29,656 nt of DNA from the NCBI GenBank assembly GCA_964626405.1, contig CAZVFE010000017.1:1-29656 (forward strand). Direction: 5' to 3'. Positions 7,892 through 16,414 of the stretch are shown here, in pieces. The stretch comes from CAZVFE01 sp964626405. GTDB taxonomy: Bacteria > Bacteroidota > Bacteroidia > Cytophagales > Spirosomataceae. The translations under genes and the position numbers were made by a program. A model generated the notes under the pieces. That model did no database searches, was not told where the DNA came from, and was given only the letters and a program-made list of their open reading frames with translations. How positions within the stretch are numbered: the first letter of the stretch is position 1; every line of letters begins with the position of its first letter.

Positions 7892-8488
7892 TTATTGTTT
7901 TTGTAATTCGTGTACATAAAGTACAATTTTCCAACGATTTTCTGGAGTGATTTGTGAACCATGTGGCCACATTCTTCCTTTTCCATGCGTAATTACGTGG
8001 AAAATATGTCCATCGTTAAGATCTTTCAAAGCATCAGAAGAATAGATAGGTACACCTTTGTAGATTTTACCTACAGCACCATCTCCTTTTCCTCCTTCTC
8101 CGTGGCAATGCTGACAGAATCTTTCGTATTGGATTCTACCTGCCTCGATATTTTCTGGAGTAGCTTCTAGTGGGTTAGACAATACATTTTCGGATGTAGT
8201 CATTTCACCACTTTTAATTGTTCTAGAGATTAAATCTTGTTTTAAGAATGCTTCGTTTAATTCTTGGGAATCTGCATATTTCTTTTGAGGAACAGTACCT
8301 TTTACGGGTTCTCTCATATTTAATCCGTTAGGATTAATGGTATTTAATTCTCCTTCAGTTTGGGTTAATGGCTCATATGCAACTGAATGATACATATTAG
8401 GAGCGAATTCGGTTCCTGTATCATTTGGATTTTTTCCACATGAAGTTAGAATTCCTAAAATTGCTCCAGCCAATACTAATTTTTTCAT
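7892..8488 (-). CDS. actE: Alternative complex III subunit ActE, monohaem cytochrome c lipoprotein
   Basis: From the ATG at 8488 the protein has 198 residues and begins with a compact lipoprotein signal, MKKLVLAGAILGILTSC, with Cys17 as the lipidation site. Alternative starts are ATG 8500 (four more residues) and TTG 8521; the Lys-rich start right before the hydrophobic core favours 8488. One haem c site is visible: Cys125, Cys128, His129 in CQHCHG, with Met173 in GRMWPHG as the probable axial ligand. In the family ActE is the peripheral monohaem subunit that carries electrons onward from the ActA haem wire to the oxidase. The segment GTEFAPNMYHSVAYEP is typical of Bacteroidota ActE. It lies about 40 bases after actD. 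Confidence 0.94.
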   Translation of the reverse strand: MKKLVLAGAILGILTSCGKNPNDTGTEFAPNMYHSVAYEPLTQTEGELNTINPNGLNMREPVKGTVPQKKYADSQELNEAFLKQDLISRTIKSGEMTTSENVLSNPLEATPENIEAGRIQYERFCQHCHGEGGKGDGAVGKIYKGVPIYSSDALKDLNDGHIFHVITHGKGRMWPHGSQITPENRWKIVLYVHELQKQ

Positions 8489-8527
8489 ATACTGAGACAT
8501 TATTCTATGTTTCTTTTTCAATTCTAA

Positions 8528-9040
8528 TTATTTTACCTCGATTGCACCTGATTTTTTCAAGGCTTCACCTATATCTTCTTTTGATACTTTGTTTTGGTCT
8601 AAATTGATTGCCATTACGAATTTATCATCGGTGATTCTTAAGTCGTGTAAATCAGCTTTTTTACCAGGGTAAAGTCCATTTGAAATTAAGAAGGTAGTAA
8701 CCATACCAAAGGCAGTGATTAAAATTGTTCCTTCAAAAGAGATTGGTATCCAGTCTGGTAATGCAAAGAAGTCTTTACCACCAATAACCATTGGCCAATC
8801 AAATACCATGGTATAATTGATTAGGGTGAATGCCAGAGAAAAACCAAGTACTCCAAACATAAATGCTGCTACTGGAATTCTTGTTCTTGGATGGCCCACT
8901 GCTACATCTAGACCATGGATAGGGAAAGGAGTATATACTTCCTCAATTTTGATGCCTTTCGACTTGATTTCTGTTACTGCGTGTAACACTTCGTCTTCGT
9001 CATCGTAAATCCCTAAGATATAATTTTTTGAATCACTCAT
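8528..9040 (-). CDS. actD: Alternative complex III subunit ActD (DUF3341)
   Basis: The 170-residue protein has a soluble N-terminal domain (about 1-60, starting SDSKNYILGIYDDEDEVLHAV), two membrane helices (about 61-80 and 105-125) with the family motif HPRTRIPVAAFMFG at the first, and a short C-terminal soluble part. This matches the DUF3341 family, which is ActD of alternative complex III. It has no cofactor motifs and is thought to be a structural membrane subunit. It sits between actC and actE in the standard act order. Confidence 0.93.
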   Translation of the reverse strand: MSDSKNYILGIYDDEDEVLHAVTEIKSKGIKIEEVYTPFPIHGLDVAVGHPRTRIPVAAFMFGVLGFSLAFTLINYTMVFDWPMVIGGKDFFALPDWIPISFEGTILITAFGMVTTFLISNGLYPGKKADLHDLRITDDKFVMAINLDQNKVSKEDIGEALKKSGAIEVK

Positions 9041-9066
9041 GTTTATAAATCTAAAAATCTATAATT

Positions 9067-10446
9067 CTATTTTTTCTTTTTATGTGGATAATTTGAAGAT
9101 ACTCCCTTCATCACTGCTTTTACTTCAGCCATATTGATAACTGGTAGATATTTAGCAAATAAGAAGAATAGAGTAAAGAATAAACCAAATGAGAATATAT
9201 AATCTCCGATATCATACATTGTTGGAGAGAACATTGCCCATGAAGATGGTAAATAATCTCTATGTAATGAAGTTACAATGATTACAAATCTTTCAAACCA
9301 CATACCCACGTTTACTACTACTGATAAGAAGAATGAAATGGTAATACTTGTTCTTACTTTCTTGAACCAGAATAATTGTGGAGAAATTACATTACAGGTC
9401 ATCATCATCCAATATGCCCACCAATAAGGTCCAAATGCTCTATTTAAGAAAGCATAGGATTCGAATTCAACACCTGAATACCAAGCGATAAAGAATTCTG
9501 TCATATAAGCGATACCTACAATAGAACCTGTTACCGTAATAATGATATTCATTAATTCAATATGTTCCATTGTGATATAATCCTCTAAATGAAATACCAC
9601 ACGTGTAATCAATAATAAGGTTTGTACCATGGCAAAACCAGAGAAAATCGCTCCTGCCACGAAATATGGAGGGAAGATTGTAGTATGCCATCCAGGAATT
9701 ACAGACGTTGCAAAGTCCATGGATACAATTGTATGTACTGAAAGTACTAGGGGAGTAGAAATACCTGCTAAAATTAAAGAAACATATTCGTATCTAGCCC
9801 AAGTTTTTGAAGATCCGTTCCATCCTAAAGAGAAGAAACCATACATCATCTTGGAAATTTTAGTAGTAGCTCTATCACGGATAGTTGCTAAATCGGGTAC
9901 TAATCCCATGTACCAGAATAATAATGATACAGATAAATAAGTAGAAATAGCGAATACGTCCCAAACTAATGGCGAGTTAAAGTTAACCCATAAAGAACCA
10001 AATGTATTTGGAAGAGGTAATGCCCAATAGAATAACCAAGGACGACCCATATGCGCTAAAATGAAAGAAGCTGCACAAAGTACGGCAAAGATTGTCATTG
10101 CTTCTGCAGAACGGTTGATGGAAGTTCTCCATTTCTGGCGGAACAATAATAGTACGGCAGAGATTAAGGTACCTGCGTGACCAATACCTACCCACCATAC
10201 GAAGTTGGTGATATCCCAAGCCCAACCGATTGTTTTATTAAGACCCCAAACTCCGATACCTTCCCACCATGTCCAGAACAAACAATAAGCTCCGTAAGCT
10301 AATACTGCTGCGGAAATTCCGAAAGCAATTTTCCATTCTTTAGTTGGTGCTCCTTCTACTTGTTTACAAATATCTTCTGTTACATCAGAGTAGGACTTCC
10401 CACCAGTTACTAAAGGTACTCTAACGGATGATACTACGTGCGACAT
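9067..10446 (-). CDS. actC: Alternative complex III subunit ActC (NrfD/PsrC-like, quinol site)
   Basis: The 459-residue integral membrane protein has about ten helices of the NrfD/PsrC family. In known alternative complex III structures ActC contacts the Fe-S subunit ActB and carries the menaquinol oxidation site. Segments typical of ActC are FVWWVGIGHAGTLISAVLLL, ILAHMGRPWLFYWALPLPN, VFHLEDYITMEHIELMN and MWFERFVIIVTSLHRDYLPSSW. It starts at the ATG at 10446, one base after the actB stop, so the two are translationally coupled, as expected for two subunits that touch each other. A short Lys-rich tail (PHKKKK) ends the protein. Assignment rests on family sequence and the complete act gene order. 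Confidence 0.95.
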   Translation of the reverse strand: MSHVVSSVRVPLVTGGKSYSDVTEDICKQVEGAPTKEWKIAFGISAAVLAYGAYCLFWTWWEGIGVWGLNKTIGWAWDITNFVWWVGIGHAGTLISAVLLLFRQKWRTSINRSAEAMTIFAVLCAASFILAHMGRPWLFYWALPLPNTFGSLWVNFNSPLVWDVFAISTYLSVSLLFWYMGLVPDLATIRDRATTKISKMMYGFFSLGWNGSSKTWARYEYVSLILAGISTPLVLSVHTIVSMDFATSVIPGWHTTIFPPYFVAGAIFSGFAMVQTLLLITRVVFHLEDYITMEHIELMNIIITVTGSIVGIAYMTEFFIAWYSGVEFESYAFLNRAFGPYWWAYWMMMTCNVISPQLFWFKKVRTSITISFFLSVVVNVGMWFERFVIIVTSLHRDYLPSSWAMFSPTMYDIGDYIFSFGLFFTLFFLFAKYLPVINMAEVKAVMKGVSSNYPHKKKK

Positions 10447-10447
10447 A

Positions 10448-13400
10448 TTAATTATTATTTTTATTTCTAACTTTTGATAAATAAGCGATATTTGGTGCTA
10501 CATTGATTTCTTCAATTACACCATAAGCTCTTCCTTCGCGTTCTTCAGACAATAATTTTGAAATTGCTGAGTTTGGATCATTCTTATCACCAAATGTAAT
10601 TGCATTGGTAGGACAAGTCTGAGCACAAGCTACTTGAATTTCTCCATCGATTGGTCTTCTTTTCTCTTTTTTAGCATTCAATTTTCCTTCTTGGATTCTT
10701 TGAACACACATAGAGCATTTTTCCATTACCCCTCTAGAACGTACTGTAACATCTGGGTTCAATACCATTCTTCCTAAGTCGTTGTTGAAATGGAAATCAA
10801 ATTCATCTGTTTGATAATATCTAAACCAGTTGAATCTTCTTACTTTATAAGGACAGTTGTTCGCACAATATCTTGTACCGATACATCTGTTATAAGTCAT
10901 TTGATTTAATCCTTCAGTAGAGTGAGTAGTTGCTAATACTGGACATACTGTCTCACAAGGAGCGTTGTCACAGTGTTGGCATAACATTGGTTGGAAAACA
11001 ACTTCTGGATTATTGGAAGCTACTTCTAAGCCTTGTAAATCTTCTACTTCTGCATCTGATGAATAATAGCGGTCTATTCTCATCCAATGCATTTCTCTTC
11101 TATTTATTACCTCTTGTCTACCTACTACAGGTACGTTGTTTTCAGCAGAACAAGCCACTACGCAGGCAGAACATCCAGTACATGAGTTCAAGTCAATTAC
11201 CATTCCCCAATGATGGTTATTGTAATTATGACCATTCCATAATGAAATATCTGTTGCTTTTTTCTTGCCTTCAGCAGTAGTAATTTCAGGAATATGTCTT
11301 CCTGCTTGAGGATTTTTTACGAATTCAGCTAATACGGTTTCTTGAATAACTGCCTCACGAGCCATTACAGTATGGTGCGTTTGAGTTTGAGCAATTTTCT
11401 TTTCCTCACCAGTTTTTTCAATACTTACTCCATTTGTACAAGAACCTACACATGCTCCATTCTTTTCAGAAATGAAAGGGTAGGCATTTGCACCAACACC
11501 ATCTGCAGATTTTCCTGCATTCGTTCTACCATAACCGATAGCAATGGCAATTGTATTATCTGCTTGTCCTGGTTGTACTAAAACCGGTAATTCAACCGAG
11601 TAGCCATTTCCAGAAACTTTAACTACATCATCTTGTTTTAAGCCTAATTCACTAGCAGTAATTTGCGATACACTAGCATAATTATCCCAACATGCTTTTG
11701 AAACTGGCTCTGGGAATTCCTGTAACCATGGATTATTCGCCTGAGAACCTGTTCCTAATCCTACTTTTTCATAAATGGAAATTTCCAATCCTTCATTAGA
11801 AGCTTTGTATCCAGATGATAAAGCAGAAGCAATTTCTGATAGATTTACATTCGGACTTGCTGAGGATACAGCAGTATTTGAACCGTATACACCATCATGT
11901 AATAAACCATTCCATCCTGCATCATTTAAATTGGCTTTTGATTTCCAATTATTTTTTAAATATGAAGCATAATCAGCATCTTTACCAGCCCAAGTTAAGA
12001 AACTAGCTTGTGCCTGACGCGTTTTGAAAATAGTTGAAATTGCAGGTTGACTTAAAGAATAATAACCTGATTTAGGTTCTGCATCGTTCCATGATTCTAA
12101 ATAATGAGAATCTGGTGCAATATAATTACATAAAGAAGCAGTTTCATCTGCTCTTTCATTCGTAGCAATTGATAATTGAGCTTTTTTAATGCCATCAGCT
12201 ATTTTCGCTCCCATTGGGTGATTATAAACTGGGTTTGCATTATAAAAGATTACAGCAGCAATATTTCCAGCAGTTAAATCAGCAATGAAAGAATTCATTT
12301 CTGAATCAGAACCCTGACGGTAGTTTACATTCACACCTGTATTAATGGTAGAACCATAAGCTCCAACTAACTGGTTGATTGCAACAACTAATTTTTGTAC
12401 TTGAGGATCATTCGAACCAGAAACAACGATTGAAGCTCCTTTTGAGGATACTAAATCTTTTGCTGCCTCTGCTAATTTCTCAATTTTAAGAGATGGCGTA
12501 TCAATTGCAGAAGCTCCTGATAATTTTGCTACCTCATTATATAAAGCTGCAACAACTAAACCTTCTTGCGATGGCTTATAAGTTGCTCTATAATCTGCAT
12601 TCGCTCCAGTATTGGATAAAATTGTTTCGAATTGGTAATGACGAGACATTGTCTTCTTGCCTTCAGCAGAAGAACTTACTTTTCTTGTTTCTGACCATTG
12701 TCTAGCAAATTCAGTAGGAGCAATCCATGTTCCTAAGAAATCAGCCCCAATACTTACAATTGTATTTGCTTTACTGAAATCAATTTCTGGTAAATTTCCA
12801 CCATGTGCAAGACTTAAACCATATGCTGAATTAGCATCATAAGCGATATGCTTGGTAGTAGGATATTTAGAAGCAAAATCAGCAATTACTTTCTTCGTAG
12901 TAGGAGAAAGAATCGTATTGGATACAATTCTAATTTGTCCACCACTTGCAGAAATAGAATCTAATTTTGTAATAATATTTTTGTCTAAATTCGCCCAATC
13001 GGTTGATTTACCACCATCTTGCGGACCTTTTAATTTCTCATTGTCGTACAAACTTAAAACAGAAGCTTGCGCTCTTGCTGAAATACCACCTTGAGTAATA
13101 GGGCTCAATTTATTTCCTTCAATCTTGATAGGTCTACCTTCTCTTGTTTTTACCAAAACAGAAGCATACTCACCACCATCAATAAATGTTGAAGCATAAT
13201 AGTTGGCAATTGTTGGGTCAACATCCAATGGTTTGTTGATATAAGGGATAGCATTTTTTACTGGTGCCTCGCAAGCTGCTAATGATACAGCTGCTACTCC
13301 AAAACCTAACATTTTTAGGAAGTCTCTACGATGAGATCCTCCTCCATCTACGATTGAATCGCCTTTAGAATCATTTTCAGAAGGCATTGATCCAAATTCA

Positions 13401-13480
13401 TTGTGGATGTTTTTTACAAAAGATGTTTCGTTTTTAAGCTCCTCAACCCCTTTCCAATACCGCTTGTTCGAATTTTCCAT
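10448..13480 (-). CDS. actB: Alternative complex III subunit ActB (Tat-exported Fe-S/molybdopterin-like protein)
   Basis: The 1010-residue protein combines a molybdopterin oxidoreductase-like part (about 75-700) with a C-terminal ferredoxin part (758-1010). The N-terminus has a delayed Tat signal with Arg51-Arg52 (HRRDFLKMLGFG) and a lipobox ending at Cys70 (SLAAC), so export as a Tat lipoprotein is likely. Four Fe-S sites are readable: Cys767/770/773/777, Cys834/837/842/846, Cys866/872/876 and Cys922/925/952/956. The third lacks one Cys, Thr869 standing in its place, as expected for the [3Fe-4S] cluster of ActB. In this family the molybdopterin domain is thought not to bind Mo. The clusters pass electrons from the ActC quinol site to the ActA haems. 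It lies 39 bases after actA. Confidence 0.96.
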   Translation of the reverse strand: MENSNKRYWKGVEELKNETSFVKNIHNEFGSMPSENDSKGDSIVDGGGSHRRDFLKMLGFGVAAVSLAACEAPVKNAIPYINKPLDVDPTIANYYASTFIDGGEYASVLVKTREGRPIKIEGNKLSPITQGGISARAQASVLSLYDNEKLKGPQDGGKSTDWANLDKNIITKLDSISASGGQIRIVSNTILSPTTKKVIADFASKYPTTKHIAYDANSAYGLSLAHGGNLPEIDFSKANTIVSIGADFLGTWIAPTEFARQWSETRKVSSSAEGKKTMSRHYQFETILSNTGANADYRATYKPSQEGLVVAALYNEVAKLSGASAIDTPSLKIEKLAEAAKDLVSSKGASIVVSGSNDPQVQKLVVAINQLVGAYGSTINTGVNVNYRQGSDSEMNSFIADLTAGNIAAVIFYNANPVYNHPMGAKIADGIKKAQLSIATNERADETASLCNYIAPDSHYLESWNDAEPKSGYYSLSQPAISTIFKTRQAQASFLTWAGKDADYASYLKNNWKSKANLNDAGWNGLLHDGVYGSNTAVSSASPNVNLSEIASALSSGYKASNEGLEISIYEKVGLGTGSQANNPWLQEFPEPVSKACWDNYASVSQITASELGLKQDDVVKVSGNGYSVELPVLVQPGQADNTIAIAIGYGRTNAGKSADGVGANAYPFISEKNGACVGSCTNGVSIEKTGEEKKIAQTQTHHTVMAREAVIQETVLAEFVKNPQAGRHIPEITTAEGKKKATDISLWNGHNYNNHHWGMVIDLNSCTGCSACVVACSAENNVPVVGRQEVINRREMHWMRIDRYYSSDAEVEDLQGLEVASNNPEVVFQPMLCQHCDNAPCETVCPVLATTHSTEGLNQMTYNRCIGTRYCANNCPYKVRRFNWFRYYQTDEFDFHFNNDLGRMVLNPDVTVRSRGVMEKCSMCVQRIQEGKLNAKKEKRRPIDGEIQVACAQTCPTNAITFGDKNDPNSAISKLLSEEREGRAYGVIEEINVAPNIAYLSKVRNKNNN

Positions 13481-13519
13481 ATAATCTTTTCTTATTCAGA
13501 ATAATTTATTCAAATATTA

Positions 13520-14746
13520 TTAATAGTGACATTTAGAACATTCTAGTCCTCCGATGTTTTTCACTTTCATTGGTTCTTTACTAGAAGCATTGTGAATTTC
13601 AACAAGCTTGTCATAATAAGCATTACCTGCTGCATTCACATCAGTCTGACGGTGACAGTCAATACACCATCCCATTGTTAAAGAAGAACGTTGTTCTACT
13701 ACTTCCATTTTCTGGATATCACCATGACAGTTAGAACAATCTAATCCTCCAACATTTGTATGTTGGGAGTGATTGAAATAAGCTAAGTCTGGAAGATTAT
13801 GTACACGAACCCATTTAATTGGTTCATTCTTTTCTATTGCAGTATAGATTTTTTGAATTTCTGGTGATTCTCTTTTGATTTCATTATGGCAGTTCATACA
13901 GATATTCGCTGATGGAATATTTGCAGAGCGCGACATATAAACACCTGTATGGCAATAATTACAGTTTATTTGATTGTCCCCTGCATGTAATTTATGAGAG
14001 AATTTAATAGGTTGCTCTGGAGCATATCCTTGGTGAATACCAACTCCATAAGCCGCATCAATTGTTTCTTTCGTTCCAACGAACAAAACAATAATGATTA
14101 GCCAAGTTCTAGCTGTAGAATTTGCGGATAATTTCTTTAAATTTTCTGCACAAGTTGCTAGGAAAGAAGATTCCCCTTCCTTCGGTTCTTGTCCAGCTAA
14201 TTTAGATAAGGTATTTACAATTGATAATAAAGCAATTAATACTAAAACCATAATTGCCAATAAACCAATTAATAAAATTTCTAAGGTACCACCAAGACCA
14301 TTTCCTCCATCTCCACCACCTGCAGCAGCAGTTGCTACTGGAGCGGCAGCGGCAGCAGCGGCATCAGCCTCATTTGCCTCATTAATGTAAGAAAGTATGC
14401 CTAAAATTTGATCCTCAGAGAAATTCGGATAAGCAGTCATTGCTGCTTTATTGAATTTATTATAAAGATCGTTGGCATATTTATCGCCTGATGCAATAAC
14501 TTTCTGCGGATTATGTACCCAATTCACAATCCAATCCAAGTCTCTTCTTTCGGTAATTCCCTTTAATCCAGGACCTACTAGAATCTCGTCGTTGTAGTTG
14601 TGACAGGCCGCACAGTTATTTTTAAATAGATTTTCGCCTTCAGCAGAATCCTGCGCTGCTGCTTGAAACGTTAATGTAACGGCGAATAAAATTGATAAGA
14701 CTAAACCTAAGTTTAGTTTGTTTTTGATTTTGCTAAATGAAAACAT
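13520..14746 (-). CDS. actA: Alternative complex III subunit ActA, six-haem cytochrome c
   Basis: From the ATG at 14746 the protein has 408 residues; a GTG at 14761 would add five. A signal peptide (about 1-31, ending TFQAAAQ) leads to a monohaem cytochrome c domain with Cys45, Cys48, His49 and a likely Met ligand at 103. An Ala/Gly-rich linker (125-153), a strong membrane helix (154-177) and a second hydrophobic segment (213-225) follow. The C-terminal part has five CxxCH motifs at Cys262, 283, 337, 361 and 403; the last ends one residue before the stop. The pentahaem part is the conserved haem wire of ActA; the N-terminal monohaem domain is an added module. As first gene of the operon it has a good promoter 30 bases upstream. 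Confidence 0.95.
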   Translation of the reverse strand: MFSFSKIKNKLNLGLVLSILFAVTLTFQAAAQDSAEGENLFKNNCAACHNYNDEILVGPGLKGITERRDLDWIVNWVHNPQKVIASGDKYANDLYNKFNKAAMTAYPNFSEDQILGILSYINEANEADAAAAAAAPVATAAAGGGDGGNGLGGTLEILLIGLLAIMVLVLIALLSIVNTLSKLAGQEPKEGESSFLATCAENLKKLSANSTARTWLIIIVLFVGTKETIDAAYGVGIHQGYAPEQPIKFSHKLHAGDNQINCNYCHTGVYMSRSANIPSANICMNCHNEIKRESPEIQKIYTAIEKNEPIKWVRVHNLPDLAYFNHSQHTNVGGLDCSNCHGDIQKMEVVEQRSSLTMGWCIDCHRQTDVNAAGNAYYDKLVEIHNASSKEPMKVKNIGGLECSKCHY

Positions 14747-14775
14747 GTTATATTTCTTCACTTTAATTCAGTTCG

Positions 14776-14806
14776 CAAAACTACAATTGGATTTCCAAGG
14801 ATGCAA
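14776..14806 (-). promoter_or_regulatory. Promoter of the act-cta operon
   Basis: On the minus strand a perfect Bacteroidota -7 element TAGTTTTG (14776-14783) is preceded, after a 20-base spacer, by TTG (14804-14806) at the -33 position. Transcription would begin near 14770, giving a 5' leader of about 25 bases before the actA ATG at 14746. The consensus is TAnnTTTG with TTG about 19-20 bases upstream. No other good match lies nearby. Confidence 0.7.
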
Positions 14807-14924
14807 TTTATTTATTTAACTTTTTCATTTTTTTTTCTTTTTTATAAGATTATTTTGAAAAATTCTAAATAAAAGTCGACAATATAGGATTTTTTTTAGT
14901 TTGAATTGTATATAAATTTTAGGC

Positions 14925-14955
14925 AAAAAAAAAGCAGTGAAAAATCACTGCTTTT
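14925..14955 (-). terminator. Intrinsic terminator of tRNA-Cys
   Basis: On the minus strand a perfect 11-base-pair stem (14945-14955 with 14930-14940, AAAAGCAGTGA) with a 4-base loop is followed by an uninterrupted T-run (14925-14933, partly in the stem). It begins one base after the end of the tRNA, so it is the tRNA terminator and separates it from the act operon promoter. Confidence 0.92.
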
Positions 14956-14956
14956 G

Positions 14957-15027
14957 AGGCTTCGAGCGGATTCGAACCGCTGTACAAGGTTTTGCAGACC
15001 TCTGCCTAGCCACTCGGCCACAAAGCC
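14957..15027 (-). tRNA. tRNA-Cys (anticodon GCA)
   Basis: The minus strand folds into a full cloverleaf of 71 bases. The acceptor stem pairs GGCTTTG with CGAAGCC (one G-U). The anticodon arm has loop CTGCAAA, giving anticodon GCA for Cys. The T arm is GCGGTTCGAATCCGC. The discriminator base is U, the known identity element of tRNA-Cys. The CCA end is not encoded. A promoter-like TATCTTTG lies 12 bases upstream and a terminator follows at once, so it is an autonomous single tRNA gene. Confidence 0.97.
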
Positions 15028-15038
15028 ATTTTGTTTTG

Positions 15039-15046
15039 CAAAGATA
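15039..15046 (-). promoter_or_regulatory. -7 promoter element of tRNA-Cys
   Basis: TATCTTTG on the minus strand matches TAnnTTTG exactly and lies 12 bases upstream of the mature tRNA 5' end. No TTG is seen at the expected -33 spacing, so only the -7 box supports it. Confidence 0.55.
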
Positions 15047-15111
15047 ATTAAAAAAATAATTTTTACTCTAAACCCCTCAGGAATTTTTGAACTTTTTTAA
15101 TTTTTCAATTT

Positions 15112-16356
15112 TTAACTCAAAGTAAATATTGTGATTTCAGGAGGCATTCCTACTCTTCCTGGATATCCAAGATATCCATAACCACGGTTAACATAAAGTT
15201 GTTGATCCCCCTCTTTGTACAATCCAGCCCATTGTTTATAGATATATTGTGATGGAGACCAACGGTGGTCTCCTATTTTCACACCAAACTGACTACCATG
15301 GGTATGGCCTGCAAATGCTACTTGAATATCTTTGTACTTTTCCGTTACTTCGGCATTCCAATGAGAAGGGTCATGAGATAATAATAATTTTACCGATGCA
15401 TCCTCTGTTTTCTCATAGGCCTTTCCTAAATCTCCATACCAAGGAAATCTTCCTACTCCAATATTTTGTACTCCTAGTATGGCTAATTTTTCTCCTCCTT
15501 CTGTGAAAATTCTATTTTCATCCATCAATAAATCAAAACCCATAATTTTATGAGCTTCCATTAAATCTTCTAAATTTTTTCTCTTTGCCTCCGGGGATTT
15601 CCATGCTACATAATCTCCGTAATCATGATTTCCCAAAGTACTGTATACTCCCAAGGGGGCTTTAAGTTTTCCAAATATTGGAATATAGTCTTTTACCTCA
15701 TTTGCCTCATTATTCACCAGATCTCCTGTAAAAAATATCATATCAGGCTTTTGGTCTAATAACATTTCTACCCCTCCTTTTACGGCTGTTTTATTGAAAA
15801 ATGAACCTGAATGGATGTCTGATACCTGTGCAATGCGCATCCCCTTAAATTCCTTTGGAAGGTTTGGTATTTTTAAATTTACTTTTTCTATTCTATAGTC
15901 ATGCGCTCCAGATATAATCCCATAAGTAAAAGTAACTGCCGGGATTGCTCCTGCCCCCAACGCTAATTTCGAAATGAATTCGCTTCTTGAGATGCTCGTA
16001 TCAATTTTTTGGTTTGGATTTAACATTTGTTTTGTTTGCAAACCTCCCCATCTAATTAATCTTGTTAGGTCTTCAATTAAAAGAAAAACTACTACAAATA
16101 ATTTACTGAATACAGAAATCATCACAAAACCTTGCCATAAGACCTTGATGGAATCATTCCAGAAATTTAAAGGTAGAAATCTATAAGTTAATATTCCTCC
16201 CAATACTAAAAAGGAGGCTGACCAATAAATTGTATGAATAACCGTTCTAAAATTTGAACTTAAACCTCTTGTTATATTTTTTACAGCACCAAATACGTAA
16301 TAATCAATTCCAAATAAAAAAAGTAGGAAAATAATTCCTGTGATTGTTCTATTCAT
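15112..16356 (-). CDS. Membrane-anchored metallophosphoesterase (calcineurin-like)
   Basis: From the ATG at 16356 the protein has 414 residues; a TTG at 16380 is less likely. Three or more hydrophobic helices fill 5-100, then a phosphoesterase domain runs from about 170. The dimetal site is complete: Asp180 and His182 (SDIHSG), Asp212 (TGDLVNN), Asn243-His244 (LGNHDYG), His328 (LSHDP) and His351/His353 (AGHTHGSQ). This is the YkuE/YaeI-like membrane phosphoesterase group, some members of which act on lipid phosphates; the substrate here is unknown. Before the domain, SRSEFISKLALGAGAIPAV resembles a degenerate Tat motif with one Arg, which may be a relic signal anchor. The gene is divergent from the SDR-like gene, with 58 bases between the starts. 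Confidence 0.9.
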   Translation of the reverse strand: MNRTITGIIFLLFLFGIDYYVFGAVKNITRGLSSNFRTVIHTIYWSASFLVLGGILTYRFLPLNFWNDSIKVLWQGFVMISVFSKLFVVVFLLIEDLTRLIRWGGLQTKQMLNPNQKIDTSISRSEFISKLALGAGAIPAVTFTYGIISGAHDYRIEKVNLKIPNLPKEFKGMRIAQVSDIHSGSFFNKTAVKGGVEMLLDQKPDMIFFTGDLVNNEANEVKDYIPIFGKLKAPLGVYSTLGNHDYGDYVAWKSPEAKRKNLEDLMEAHKIMGFDLLMDENRIFTEGGEKLAILGVQNIGVGRFPWYGDLGKAYEKTEDASVKLLLSHDPSHWNAEVTEKYKDIQVAFAGHTHGSQFGVKIGDHRWSPSQYIYKQWAGLYKEGDQQLYVNRGYGYLGYPGRVGMPPEITIFTLS

Positions 16357-16414
16357 TTTTTGTCTTTCATGTAGAAACAATTTAAATTTAAAAAAAGTTT
16401 ATTATTTTAAAAAA

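Noticed and set aside
10448..11100. Missing cysteine in the third Fe-S motif of ActB as a possible mutation
   Set aside because: Thr869 in place of Cys is expected in ActB, where this site holds a [3Fe-4S] cluster.
10930..13094. Several plus-strand open frames of 60-116 codons opposite actB and actA
   Set aside because: They are frame shadows of strongly conserved genes in low-GC DNA, without start signals or recognisable motifs.
14906..15100. Plus-strand open frame across the tRNA-Cys region
   Set aside because: It is antisense to the tRNA and its terminator and shows no protein-like features.
16340..16414. Longer N-terminus for the SDR-like protein
   Set aside because: The extension would put 25 unrelated residues before the Rossmann motif and overlap the divergent phosphoesterase start; the ATG at 16415 fits the family.
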